In this document: positions 32,903 through 42,935 of the stretch, one piece after another
Layout: every line of letters starts with the position of its first letter
Numbering within the stretch: position 1 is the stretch's first letter
Notes under the pieces: generated by a model
The model's database searches: none
The model's input: the letters and a program-made list of their open reading frames with translations, nothing else
Told to the model about the DNA's origin: nothing
Translations under genes and position numbers: made by a program
Origin: Streptomyces sp. 1222.5
GTDB taxonomy: Bacteria; Actinomycetota; Actinomycetes; Streptomycetales; Streptomycetaceae
Length of the DNA stretch: 64,000 nucleotides
Direction of reading: 5' to 3'
Assembly: GCF_900105245.1 (NCBI RefSeq)
Contig: NZ_FNSZ01000001.1
Span: 1,550,001 to 1,614,000, forward strand

Positions 32903-34417
32903 CTACGAGCGGTCCGCGTACTGTGTCCGCAGCTCCCGCTTCAGCACCTTCATGCTCGGCCCCAGCGGCATCGCGTCCGTGATCTCCACACGGCGCGGGT
33001 ACTTGTGCCGGCCGAGATGCTCCTTGGACCACTCGGTGATCGCGGCCGCGTCCGGGGCGGTGCCCGGCGCGGGTACGACGACGGCGCACACCTCCTCGCC
33101 GTGCAGTTCGTCGGGCAGGCCGATGACGGCGACCTGGGCGATGCCGGGGTGGCACATCAGGACCTCCTCGACCTCCCTCGGGTACACGTTGTAGCCGCCG
33201 CGGATGATGACGTCCTTCTTGCGGTCGACGATGCGCAGGAAGCCGTCCTCGTCCTTGGTGCCGAGGTCGCCCGTGCGGAACCATCCGTCGACCACGGCCT
33301 CGGCGGTGGCCTCCGGGCGTCCGAGGTAGCCGGAGAAGACGTTGTGGCCGCGGATGACGACCTCGCCGAGTTCGCCGGCCGGCAGCAGTTCCACGCGGTC
33401 CTCGACCTCGGCGCGGGCGATCTCCACGTCGATGCCCCACAGGGGGTGCCCGATGGTGCCGGCCCGGGTGCCGAACGCGGGCTGGTTGACGGTGGCCGTC
33501 GGCGAGGTCTCCGACAGCCCGTACCCCTCGTAGACGCGCGCCCCGAACGCGGCCTCGAACCGCTCCAGTACGGCGACCGGCAGGGAGGCCCCCCCCGACA
33601 CGCACACGCGCAGCTCCGGCAGCGCGGGCGCGTCGGCGGCCGCCGCGGCGAGGGCGACGAACATCGTCGGCACGCCGTGGAAGGTGTTCACGCCCTCCTT
33701 CACCATCAGCTCGATGGCACGGGCCGCGTCGAAGCGGGGCAGCAGGACGAGCGTGGCGCCCGCCCGCCAGGTGGAGTTGAGCGAGACGGTCTGGCCGAAG
33801 GCGTGGAACAGGGGCAGCGCGCCGAGGGCGACGTCGTCGGCGCGGATGTCGTTGGCGTCGAAGGCGTTGACCGTCGCGTTCATCACCAGGTTGAAGTGGC
33901 TGAGCACGGCTCCCTTGGGGACGCCGGTCGTACCGCTGGTGTAGAAGACGACCGCCGGGTCGTCGGCGGCCCGGGTGACGTACGAGGTGAGGGGCTCGGC
34001 GTCGGCCGCGAGCCTCTCGAACTCCTCGCCCAGGGTGATCACCCGGACCCCGGTGGCGGCGGCAGCGGCCCGGCCCGTCTCCGCCTGCGCCGGGTGGACG
34101 AGCAGCAGTGTGGCCCCGCTGTCCCTCAGGACGTGCTCGACCTCGCCGGCCGACAGCAGCAGGTGCACGGGGACGACGACACCGCCGGCCGCGGCGACGG
34201 CGTAGTAGGCGACGGGGAACTCGGCGGTGTTGGGCGCCATCAGGGCGACGCGGTCGCCCGGCCGTACGCCGAGGCCGGCGAGCGCGCCCGCGCCGGCGAG
34301 CGCGCGGCGCCACACCTCGGCGAAGGTGAGCCGCAGTTCGCCCTCGACGAGTGCGGTCCTGCTGGGGCGGCGCCGGGCGTTCTCGGCGAGGATGGCGGCG
34401 ACGGACAGGGTTGCCAT
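32903..34417 (-). CDS. acyl-CoA ligase (long-chain fatty acid type)
   Basis: 504 residues from ATG 34417. Adenylate-forming fold: P-loop-like FYTSGTTGVPKG (158-169), YEGYGLSETSP, GWFRTGDLGTKDEDGFLRIVDRKKD, and catalytic Lys near the end (PSMKVLKREL). Length and motifs match FadD-type CoA ligases, which activate carboxylic acids through an acyl-AMP. The thiolase gene 71 nt upstream on the same strand suggests beta-oxidation of some acid. GGAG precedes the start. Confidence 0.92.
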   Translation of the reverse strand: MATLSVAAILAENARRRPSRTALVEGELRLTFAEVWRRALAGAGALAGLGVRPGDRVALMAPNTAEFPVAYYAVAAAGGVVVPVHLLLSAGEVEHVLRDSGATLLLVHPAQAETGRAAAAATGVRVITLGEEFERLAADAEPLTSYVTRAADDPAVVFYTSGTTGVPKGAVLSHFNLVMNATVNAFDANDIRADDVALGALPLFHAFGQTVSLNSTWRAGATLVLLPRFDAARAIELMVKEGVNTFHGVPTMFVALAAAAADAPALPELRVCVSGGASLPVAVLERFEAAFGARVYEGYGLSETSPTATVNQPAFGTRAGTIGHPLWGIDVEIARAEVEDRVELLPAGELGEVVIRGHNVFSGYLGRPEATAEAVVDGWFRTGDLGTKDEDGFLRIVDRKKDVIIRGGYNVYPREVEEVLMCHPGIAQVAVIGLPDELHGEEVCAVVVPAPGTAPDAAAITEWSKEHLGRHKYPRRVEITDAMPLGPSMKVLKRELRTQYADRS

Positions 34418-34488
34418 GGAGTGCTGCTCCGTTTCTTGCTGCGGCTCGTGTGACCGACCCCGGTGCGGGGCGCCCCCGTTCGGTGGAG

Positions 34489-35676
<1,188 letters not shown>

Positions 35677-35725
35677 GGCTGGGACTCCTGACCTACGGCG
35701 CTGTGGATCAGCTGGGACTGCGGCG

Positions 35726-35760
35726 GCACTGCTTAATTAGCACTGCTAGTTTTGGACTAT
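35726..35760. promoter_or_regulatory. AT-rich promoter region with direct repeats
   Basis: GCACTGCT occurs at 35726-35733 and 35740-35747, flanking the palindrome TAATTA. TGCT-TAATT-AGCA is an inverted repeat across the centre. TATAG at 35758-35762 could be part of a -10. It lies between the divergent thiolase and hydrolase genes, so it is a candidate regulator site for the fatty acid operon. Confidence 0.5.
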
Positions 35761-35823
35761 AGACCTCCGACCGGCCCCCTGGGAAGATCTCCCGAGGCCT
35801 GCACCCCGGCAGCTGGAGGAGAC

Positions 35824-36633
35824 ATGCCCCACGTCCGCGAGCACGCCCTCGACGGCACCCGCGGCGCCGTCGCCGTACACGAGTGGCCGCACCCGGCGCC
35901 GCGCTACCTGGCACTCCTCGTGCACGGGTACGGCGAGCACGCCGGCCGGTACGACGGGCTCGCCGCGCTGCTCACCGGGCACGGGGCGGCCGTGTACGCA
36001 CCCGACCACATGGGACACGGCAGATCCGCCGGCGAGCGGGTCGTGATCGAGGACTTCGAGGACGTGGTCACGGATGTGCACGCCGTCGCCGAACTGGCCC
36101 GGGCCGCGCACCCCGGGCTGCCGCTCGTGCTGGTCGGCCACTCCATGGGCGGTCTGATCGCGGCGCGCTTCGCCCAGCGGTACGGCCCCGAGCTGACCGC
36201 GCTGGTGCTGTCCGGGCCGGTGATCGGAGCCTGGGAGCTGCCGGGGCGGCTGCTCGCCCTGGACGAGATCCCGGACATTCCGATCAGTCCGGCCTCCCTC
36301 TCCCGGGACCCGGCGGTCGGCGCCGCGTACGCCGCCGATCCGCTGGTCTGGCACGGCCCGATGAAGCGGCCCACGCTGGAGGCGTTCGTGCGGACCCTGG
36401 AGACCGTCGCGAAGGGCGGGGACGTCGGCCCGCTGCCGCTGCTGTGGCTGCACGGGGACGACGACCGGCTGGTGCCGCTGCCCGGCAGCCGCGTCGGCGT
36501 GGAGCGGCTGAGCGGTGGCCTGCCCACCGAGCGGATCTTCGCGGGAGCCCGGCACGAGGTGTTCCACGAGACGAACCGGGAGCGGGTCTTCGCCGAGGTG
36601 CTGGCCTTCCTCGACCCACTGCTGCCCCGCTGA
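35824..36633 (+). CDS. alpha/beta hydrolase, monoacylglycerol lipase-like
   Basis: 269 residues from ATG 35824 with GGAGGAG upstream. Oxyanion segment HGYGEHAGRY, nucleophile elbow GHSMGG (Ser107), acid in LHGDDDRLVP and His in GARHEVFHE. The HGYGEHAGRYDGL start is typical of the Hydrolase_4/monoglyceride lipase family. No signal peptide, so it acts in the cytoplasm. It is divergent to thiolase/acyl-CoA ligase genes, which could use the released fatty acids. Confidence 0.9.
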   Translation: MPHVREHALDGTRGAVAVHEWPHPAPRYLALLVHGYGEHAGRYDGLAALLTGHGAAVYAPDHMGHGRSAGERVVIEDFEDVVTDVHAVAELARAAHPGLPLVLVGHSMGGLIAARFAQRYGPELTALVLSGPVIGAWELPGRLLALDEIPDIPISPASLSRDPAVGAAYAADPLVWHGPMKRPTLEAFVRTLETVAKGGDVGPLPLLWLHGDDDRLVPLPGSRVGVERLSGGLPTERIFAGARHEVFHETNRERVFAEVLAFLDPLLPR

Positions 36634-36718
36634 TCAGCGCCGTTTGGCAGGCCCGGCGGCGGGCACCCGCCCTTTCGGACGTGATCGCACATCTCTGAGG
36701 AAAGGGGACGCACGCACC

Positions 36719-37201
36719 ATGACCGTGGTCAAGAGCACGCTGCCCGAGAAGGCGCTCGGCGTCGCCGGGACCGCCCTGCAGGACACCCTCGTGGACCTGC
36801 TCGGACTGTCGCTGGTGGGCAAGCAGGCGCACTGGAACATCGTGGGTCCGCGGTTCCGCTCGATCCACCTCCAGCTGGACGAGGTCGTCGCGACGGCGCG
36901 CACCCACTCCGACACGGTCGCCGAGCGTGCCGCCGCGCTGGGCGTGTCGCCGGACGGCCGGCCGGAGACCATCGCCGCGAGCCTCGCGCTGCCCGGGACC
37001 AAGGACGGCTGGCTGCGCGACACGGAGGTCGTGGAGCTGATGGTGTCGACGCTGGGGACGGCGGTCGGCCGGCTGCGCGAGCGCATCGAGGCGACGGAGA
37101 AGGCCGATCCGGTCACCCAGGACCTGCTGATCGCCGTCACCGCGGACCTGGAGAAGCAGCGCTGGATGTTCCAGGCCGAGAACCACGACACCGCCGGCTA
37201 G
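36719..37201 (+). CDS. Dps-family DNA-protecting ferritin
   Basis: 160 residues from ATG 36719 after AAAGGGGA. Ferritin-like four-helix bundle with the Dps ferroxidase motif KQAHWNIVGPRFRSIHLQLDEVV (His38, His50, Asp54) and HSDTVAERAAALG. Dps dodecamers bind DNA and store iron with hydrogen peroxide as oxidant. The gene is followed 33 nt later by a DUF3140 gene, probably the same transcript. No promoter signal of the stress type could be placed. Confidence 0.93.
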   Translation: MTVVKSTLPEKALGVAGTALQDTLVDLLGLSLVGKQAHWNIVGPRFRSIHLQLDEVVATARTHSDTVAERAAALGVSPDGRPETIAASLALPGTKDGWLRDTEVVELMVSTLGTAVGRLRERIEATEKADPVTQDLLIAVTADLEKQRWMFQAENHDTAG

Positions 37202-37234
37202 TACACCCGCCCTCGACCAAGGAAGGGGAAACCC

Positions 37235-37579
37235 ATGGCCGACGCCCTCGAACTCGACGCGCTGTGGACGGACTTCCACCGCGTGGTCAACATGACCTCG
37301 GCGGAACTCGCGGCCTGGCTCAAGGTCCGGGACGCCGCCGAGGAGACCGAGCCCCTGCCCGAGCAGGCCGGCACGCCGACCGGGCAGCACGTCCTCGCGA
37401 TCCTCCAGAAGCGCCGCACCGATCTCACCGACGACGACGTCCGCGTGATGTACAAGGTCGTCGACACGGTCGGAGACCTCGTGGACCTGGAGAACGAGCC
37501 CGAGCCGGAGACCACCCCGGAGGACACGCGCCGCCGGCACCGGCTGATGACACTCGGCCACGACCCGCTCAAGCCGTAG
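37235..37579 (+). CDS. DUF3140 family protein
   Basis: 114 residues from ATG 37235 with GGAAGGGG upstream. LWTDFHRVVNMTSAELAAWLKVRDA and QHVLAILQKRRTDLTDDDVRVMYKVVDTVGDL match the DUF3140 pattern of small, charged, helical proteins. Function is unknown; the fold resembles plasmid- or stress-linked DNA-binding helpers. It sits between Dps and a small HhH-type protein, a setting that suggests DNA protection. Confidence 0.8.
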   Translation: MADALELDALWTDFHRVVNMTSAELAAWLKVRDAAEETEPLPEQAGTPTGQHVLAILQKRRTDLTDDDVRVMYKVVDTVGDLVDLENEPEPETTPEDTRRRHRLMTLGHDPLKP

Positions 37580-37599
37580 ACCGTTCACCGCCACCGGCC

Positions 37600-38247
37600 A
37601 TGAACCACGACGAACGGGTCCTGCGCGAGCTGGTGTCCGAGTACGGGCGGACGTACGCCGACGAGGCGGGCATCCGCCTGAAGGACACCCCGCAGCCGCT
37701 GTACCGGCTGCTCGTGCTGGCCCTGCTGCTCAGCGCCAGGATCCGGGCCTCGGTCGCGGTCGCCGCCGCCCGGGCCCTGCACGAGGACCGTCTCGACAGC
37801 CCCCGCCGCATGGCCGGCGCCGACTGGCAGCAGCGGGTGGACGCGCTCGGCCGCGGCGGCTACCGGCGCTACGACGAGCGCACGGCCACCCAGCTCGGCG
37901 ACGGCGCCGAGCTGCTGCTGGACCGCTGGGGCGGGGACCTGCGCCGGCTGCACGAGGAGGCGGGCGGCGACACCGGTGAACTGCGGCGGCTGCTCCAGGA
38001 GGAGCCCGGCGTGGGCCCCGCCGGCGCCGACATCTTCCTGCGCGAGGCACAGCGCGTATGGCCGGAACTCGCGCCCTACCTCGACGGCAAGGCGCTGTCG
38101 GGGGCCGAACGGCTCGGCCTGCCGAAGGACCCCGACCGGCTGGCCGAGCTCGCCGGGAACACCGAACCGGCCGTCCTGGCCGCCGCGTTGGTGCGGGCGG
38201 CGCTGGACAAGCAGGTGGCCGAAGACTGTCTCCGCCGCGCGTCTTGA
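37600..38247 (+). CDS. endonuclease III-like HhH protein (possibly inactive)
   Basis: 215 residues from ATG 37600. The layout follows endonuclease III: QPLYRLLVLALLLSARIRASVA near the N-terminus and a helix-hairpin-helix at EEPGVGPAGADIFLREAQRVWPELAPYLD. The LPGVGRKTA pattern of active enzymes, which supplies the catalytic Lys, is EPGVGPAGA here, while the Asp of YLD may be kept. The four-Cys iron-sulfur site is absent. It may bind DNA without glycosylase activity. It lies 20 nt after the DUF3140 gene. Confidence 0.7.
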   Translation: MNHDERVLRELVSEYGRTYADEAGIRLKDTPQPLYRLLVLALLLSARIRASVAVAAARALHEDRLDSPRRMAGADWQQRVDALGRGGYRRYDERTATQLGDGAELLLDRWGGDLRRLHEEAGGDTGELRRLLQEEPGVGPAGADIFLREAQRVWPELAPYLDGKALSGAERLGLPKDPDRLAELAGNTEPAVLAAALVRAALDKQVAEDCLRRAS

Positions 38248-38312
38248 TCGTGTCAGACTGCTGCTCGCACGTCCCGGAGTGACCGCCGGGCCGGCCGAGC
38301 GGAGGAGACAGG

Positions 38313-39119
38313 GTGACGGGGACCGAGGCGGCCGCACAGCACATCGACACCAGCCGGCCGCATCCGGCCAGGGTGTACGACTGGTTCCTCGGCGGCAAGG
38401 ACAACTACCCCGTCGACGAGGAACTGGGCCGCCGGATCCACGCGATCGACACGGGTGCCGGCCGGGCCGCACGCGCCAACCGCGCGTTCATGCGCCGGGC
38501 CGTGCGCACCCTCGCCGAGGACGGCGTCCGCCAGTTCCTGGACATCGGGACCGGTATCCCGACCGAGCCCAACCTGCACCAGATCGCCCAGTCCGCGGCG
38601 CCGGACGCGCGGGTGGTCTACGTCGACAACGACCCGATCGTGCTGGCCCACGCGAACGCGCTGCTGCGGGGCACCCCCGAGGGCGTGACGGAGTACGTGC
38701 AGGCCGACGCCCGCGACCCGCGCACGATCCTCGAACGCGCCGCGGCCGTCCTGGACTTCGGCCGGCCGGTCGCCCTCTCCCTCATCGCCCTGCTGCACTT
38801 CGTCGCCGACGAGGACGGCGCCCACGACCTGGTGGCCACCCTCCTGGCGGCGCTGGCACCCGGGAGCTGCCTGGTGCTGTCGACGATGACGGCCGACTTC
38901 GAGCCGGAGAACGTACAGCGGGGCATCGCCGCCTACGCGGCCGGCGGAGTGACCCTGGTGGCGCGTTCACGGGACGAAGTGGGCACCTTCTTCGAGGGAC
39001 TCGACCTGCTGCCCCCGGGCATCACCTCGGTGTCCGACTGGCGGCCCGAGGACCGGCCGGAGGGCGACGACGGCCCCGTCTCCCTGTACGGCGCGGTGGG
39101 CCGGAAGCCCACGGGCTGA
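38313..39119 (+). CDS. S-adenosyl methyltransferase (PF04672) 1
   Basis: 268 residues from GTG 38313 with GGAGGAG upstream. The family signature DTSRPHPARVYDWFLGGKDNYPVDEE is complete, and the SAM site is FLDIGTGIPTEPNLH with YVDNDPIVLAHA. These proteins are abundant in Streptomyces; substrates are unknown. A paralogue lies 1.56 kb downstream at 40679. The gene shows no operon with its neighbours. Confidence 0.93.
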   Translation: MTGTEAAAQHIDTSRPHPARVYDWFLGGKDNYPVDEELGRRIHAIDTGAGRAARANRAFMRRAVRTLAEDGVRQFLDIGTGIPTEPNLHQIAQSAAPDARVVYVDNDPIVLAHANALLRGTPEGVTEYVQADARDPRTILERAAAVLDFGRPVALSLIALLHFVADEDGAHDLVATLLAALAPGSCLVLSTMTADFEPENVQRGIAAYAAGGVTLVARSRDEVGTFFEGLDLLPPGITSVSDWRPEDRPEGDDGPVSLYGAVGRKPTG

Positions 39120-39278
39120 CCGGCGTACGTGTACTTGAGGACGTCAGCCGGAAGACGGAGGCGCGGGGCCCGCGTACCGCCTCAGGTCTGACGGTCCCCG
39201 GACGAAAGGCTGACGCGCGTGCCCGGCCCGGCGGGGCAGGCTGGAGCGGTGGCCGGTCCGGACTCTCGGGAGCGTGTG

Positions 39279-39647
39279 ATGTCCAGCAGGTTCGTCGTCG
39301 GGTTCCTCGGTGCCGTGCTCGCCGCCGTGGTCGTCTGGGCCGTCGGCACCCATCTGCTCGCCGACGCCGCGACCACCAGCGAACTGGACGGGCACAGCAC
39401 GGTGACCGTCGACGGCCGCAGGGCACTCGCCCCGGACGTCGTCGCGAACCGGACCCGGGACAGGTTCCACCCACTGCCCTGGGTCGGCACGGAGATCTCC
39501 GCCGTCTCCTGCCCCGCCGGACTTCCGGCCCGCCGGGGCGCGACCCTGACCTGCACCGGCAGGAAGGCGGACGGCACGACCGTACGCATCCCCGTGCGGG
39601 TCACGAAGGTCACCGCCACGAGCATGACCTGGGTCTTCGGCCGCTGA
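39279..39647 (+). CDS. DUF4333 membrane-anchored protein
   Basis: 122 residues from ATG 39279 (GGGAG upstream). One hydrophobic segment at residues ~5-25 (VVGFLGAVLAAVVVWAVGTHLL) acts as an uncleaved anchor. The extracellular part has the DUF4333 core: VSCPAGLPARRGATLTCTGRKADGTTVRIPVRVTKV, with two Cys likely to bond. Function of the family is unknown; it occurs in actinobacterial envelopes. Confidence 0.8.
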   Translation: MSSRFVVGFLGAVLAAVVVWAVGTHLLADAATTSELDGHSTVTVDGRRALAPDVVANRTRDRFHPLPWVGTEISAVSCPAGLPARRGATLTCTGRKADGTTVRIPVRVTKVTATSMTWVFGR

Positions 39648-39655
39648 CCCGCCGG

Positions 39656-40516
39656 CTACAGGCCGAGCACGCGGGCGACCGTCCGCAGCACCCCGTCGTC
39701 GTTGTTGGACGGGGCCAGGTGGCGGGCGCGACGGACGACGTCGGGGTGGGCGTTGGCCATGGCGAACGACCACTCGGCGGCGTCGAGCATTTCCAGGTCG
39801 TTGAGGTAGTCGCCGAAGACCATGGTCTGCGCGGGGGTGATGCCGAGCGCTTCCTGGAGGCCGCGCAGCGCGGCGCCCTTGTTGGCGGTGCGGTTCATCA
39901 CGTCGACCCAGTGTTCGCCGGAGACGACGACCTGGTGCGTGGCGGCGAACGGGGCGAGTGCCGGGGCGGTGGAGCGCTCGGCGGGCCCGAAGTCGAACAC
40001 CGCGACCTTGATCACGTCGTCGTCGACGGCGGTGACGTCCTCCACGATCCGGTGCTCGACGTAGTACTTGCGCACCTCGGCCAGGAACGCCTCGTCGGTC
40101 CGCTCGACGTACGCCGACCGCTTGCCGCAGACCACGGCCCCGGCGTCCACCCCGTCCGCGACGAGCCGCCGTACCGTCCGGGCCACCCCGGCCGCGGCGG
40201 ACCCCGCCAGCGGGTCGGAGCTCAGCTCCACGCCGTCGCGGACCACGTACGTGCCGTTCTCCGCGATGAACACCATGCCCTCGGCGACCTCGGCGAACTG
40301 CCGTGCCAGCGTGGCGTACTGGCGGCCGCTCGCGGGGCTGAACAGCACTCCGCGCCGGCGCAGCTCGGCGAGCATCGGCCAGAGCCCGTCGGGTATCCGC
40401 TTGGCGTCGTCCAGCAGCGTGCCGTCCATGTCGGTGACGATCAGCCGGATGTCGGCGGGCCCGGCGGGCAGGCCGGGGACGTCGAGGAGGGGCGTGGGCA
40501 CGGGCGTCGCGGACAT
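39656..40516 (-). CDS. HAD phosphatase, Cof type
   Basis: 286 residues from ATG 40516. Motif I DMDGTLL (~29-35), motif II SPASGRQ, motif III Lys in NRTANKGAAL and motif IV GDYLNDLEML, with the large C2B cap of Cof/YidA phosphatases of sugar phosphates and cofactors. The first ~20 residues are a Pro-rich addition. Substrate unknown. Convergent to the DUF4333 gene with only 8 nt between stops. Confidence 0.92.
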   Translation of the reverse strand: MSATPVPTPLLDVPGLPAGPADIRLIVTDMDGTLLDDAKRIPDGLWPMLAELRRRGVLFSPASGRQYATLARQFAEVAEGMVFIAENGTYVVRDGVELSSDPLAGSAAAGVARTVRRLVADGVDAGAVVCGKRSAYVERTDEAFLAEVRKYYVEHRIVEDVTAVDDDVIKVAVFDFGPAERSTAPALAPFAATHQVVVSGEHWVDVMNRTANKGAALRGLQEALGITPAQTMVFGDYLNDLEMLDAAEWSFAMANAHPDVVRRARHLAPSNNDDGVLRTVARVLGL

Positions 40517-40678
40517 GTCCTGCTTCCGGTCGGGTGAGGGTACGCCGACCAGTGTCGCTCACCGCCCGGAACGCCCCCGGGGCACCCCGAACCGCTCACG
40601 GTGCGCGGTTTCCCGCGACAGCGCGATCACCTGGCGGCACAATGACGGCGGACGACCGCGACGGCGAAGGGCGGCGAC

Positions 40679-41491
40679 GTGACCGAAGGCCATTCCCCGG
40701 CGGCCGGGCCGGCGGGTCTGAACACCTCCGTGGCGCACAACGCCCGGGTGTGGAACTACTGGATCGGCGGCAAGGACCACTACGAGGTCGACCAGCGGGT
40801 CGGCGAGCACGTCGCGGGGATGTTCCCGGTGATCCGGGCGGTGGCCCGCGCGGACCGTGACTTCCTCGGGCGGGCGGTGCGGTTCCTGGCCGGTGAGCGT
40901 GGGATCCGGCAGTTCCTGGACGTGGGCACGGGCCTGCCGACCGTGGACAACACGCACGAGATGGCCCAGCGGATCGCCCCCGAGTCGCGGATCGTGTACG
41001 TCGACAACGACCCGATCGTGCTCGTGCACGCCCGTTCGCTGCTCACCAGCTCTCCCGAGGGCGTCACCGACTACATCGACGCGGACGTGCGCGACCCGGA
41101 GGGCATCGTGCAGCGGGCCGGCGACACCCTGGACCTGACCCGGCCGGTGGCGGTGATACTGCTGGGCATCCTGAACTTCGTGCTGGACACCGGCGAGGCC
41201 CGGGACATCGTGCGGCGGCTCATGGCGGCGGTGCCCTCGGGCAGCCACCTGGTGCTTACCCACCCGACCTACGACGGCGACGTGGGCGGCGAGGGGAACG
41301 TCGCCGCGATGGAGTTCTGGAATGCGAACGCCACCCCGCCGATCACCGCCCGCGGCCGGGCGGAGATCGCCGGGTTCCTCGACGGCCTGGAGCCGGTCGA
41401 GCCGGGTCTGGTGCCGTGCTCGCAGTGGCGCCCGGAGTCCGCGGCCGCCGCACCGGTGCCGCAGTTCGGCGCGGTGGCCCGGAAACCCTGA
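40679..41491 (+). CDS. S-adenosyl methyltransferase (PF04672) 2
   Basis: 270 residues from GTG 40679. The signature is NTSVAHNARVWNYWIGGKDHYEVDQR; SAM site FLDVGTGLPTVDN and YVDNDPIVLVHA. It resembles the protein at 38313 over its full length, so the two are paralogues, now well diverged. Forty nt separate it from the glutamine-synthetase-like gene downstream. Substrate unknown. Confidence 0.93.
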   Translation: MTEGHSPAAGPAGLNTSVAHNARVWNYWIGGKDHYEVDQRVGEHVAGMFPVIRAVARADRDFLGRAVRFLAGERGIRQFLDVGTGLPTVDNTHEMAQRIAPESRIVYVDNDPIVLVHARSLLTSSPEGVTDYIDADVRDPEGIVQRAGDTLDLTRPVAVILLGILNFVLDTGEARDIVRRLMAAVPSGSHLVLTHPTYDGDVGGEGNVAAMEFWNANATPPITARGRAEIAGFLDGLEPVEPGLVPCSQWRPESAAAAPVPQFGAVARKP

Positions 41492-41531
41492 GTCCGGCCG
41501 TGTGCCCCGCCCGGCCCGCCGAGGAGGACGT

Positions 41532-42935
41532 ATGACGACTTTCGCCGACCCCGTGCCCGGCGGCCGTCCGGGCGATCTGCGCCGGGTCGCCGCGCTCACC
41601 GCGGACCTGGCCGCGCGGGACGTGCACGGCGTCGTGCTGGCCTACGTGGACACCGCGGGCGTCGGCCGCGTCAAGACGATCCCGACGGCACGGCTGGAGT
41701 CGGCCGTGTCCTGGGGGGTGGGCATGTCCCCCGTGTTCGACACGTTCCTCGCCGGAGACTCGATCGTCACGACCGACGTGCTCGGCTCCCCCGACGGCGA
41801 CCTCAGGCTCTACCCGGACCTCGACCAGCTGGTGGCGCTGGCCGCGCAGCCCGGCTGGGCGTGGGCGCCGGTGGACCGGATCACCCAGGAGGGCGACCGG
41901 CACCCCGGCTGCGCCCGGACCTTCCTGCGCCGGATCGTCACCGACGCCGCCGAACGGCACGGCCTGACGTTCAAGGCGGCCGTCGAGATCGAGTGGGCGA
42001 TGGGGCTGGACTCGGCGCCCGCCGGCGCGTTCGTGCCGGCCGTCTCCGGTCCGGCCTACGGCGCGATCCGGCAGGTGGAGCTGAGCGACTGCACCGCCGA
42101 CCTGCTGACCGCCCTCGCCGCGCAGGACGTGGACGTCGACCAGCTGCATCCCGAGTACGCGGCCGGGCAGTTCGAGATCTCGGTGGGTGCCCTCGACCCG
42201 GTGGCCGCCGCCGACCGCAGCGTCCTGGTACGCCAGACGATCCGCGCGGTCGCCGGACGGCACGGCCTGCGGGTGTCGTTCGCGCCCGCGGTGCTCGCCG
42301 AAGGGGTCGGCAACGGCGGCCATCTGCACCTGTCCTGCTGGCGCGACGGGGTGAACCTGCACGCGAACGGCGACCGCCGGTACGGCATGACGGCCGAGGC
42401 GGAGTCCTTCGTGGCGGGGGTGCTCGCCCGCCTCCCCGCGCTGACGGCGGTCACCGCGCCGAGCCCGGCCAGCTACCTGCGGCTCAAACCCTCCCAGTGG
42501 GCGGGGGTGTTCACCGCGTGGGGCCGCGAGACGCGGGAGGCCGCGCTGCGGGTGATCACCGGCACGGCAGGCCGCCGGGACCAGGACGCCAACCTGGAGG
42601 TCAAACCGGTCGACCTGGCCGCCAATCCGTACCTCGCCCTGGGCTGTGTGATCGCCGCGGGTCTGGACGGCATGAGCGCGGGCCGGTCCCTGCCCGAGGA
42701 GATCACCGGCGACCCGGCCCGGTACGGCCCGGACGAGGCGGCGGCCCTGGGGGTGCGGCGGCTGCCGCGGTCGCTGCCGCGGGCCGTCGAGGAGTTCCGC
42801 GCGGACCCGGTGCTGCGGGAGGCGCTGGGCCCCGTCCTCGCGGACGCGGTGACCGCCGTACGCCTCGGCGAGGCGGCGGCCGTGTCGGGGCTGGACGACG
42901 CCGGGGTAGCGGCCGCCTACCGCTGGACGTACTGA
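41532..42935 (+). CDS. glutamine synthetase-like gamma-glutamyl ligase
   Basis: 467 residues from ATG 41532 with GAGGAGG upstream. GS catalytic landmarks: EIEW (metal site), GNGGHLHLS (ATP/Glu site), KPSQWAGVFTAWGRETREAALRV and NLEVKPVDLAANPYLALG. In true glutamine synthetases the last motif has Arg-rich R-x-E-x-R; here it reads LEVKPVD, and the ammonium region differs. That fits GS-like ligases that join glutamate to amines (as in Streptomyces GlnA3/GlnA4 or FluG). The stop overlaps the amidohydrolase start as TGATG. Confidence 0.88.
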   Translation: MTTFADPVPGGRPGDLRRVAALTADLAARDVHGVVLAYVDTAGVGRVKTIPTARLESAVSWGVGMSPVFDTFLAGDSIVTTDVLGSPDGDLRLYPDLDQLVALAAQPGWAWAPVDRITQEGDRHPGCARTFLRRIVTDAAERHGLTFKAAVEIEWAMGLDSAPAGAFVPAVSGPAYGAIRQVELSDCTADLLTALAAQDVDVDQLHPEYAAGQFEISVGALDPVAAADRSVLVRQTIRAVAGRHGLRVSFAPAVLAEGVGNGGHLHLSCWRDGVNLHANGDRRYGMTAEAESFVAGVLARLPALTAVTAPSPASYLRLKPSQWAGVFTAWGRETREAALRVITGTAGRRDQDANLEVKPVDLAANPYLALGCVIAAGLDGMSAGRSLPEEITGDPARYGPDEAAALGVRRLPRSLPRAVEEFRADPVLREALGPVLADAVTAVRLGEAAAVSGLDDAGVAAAYRWTY

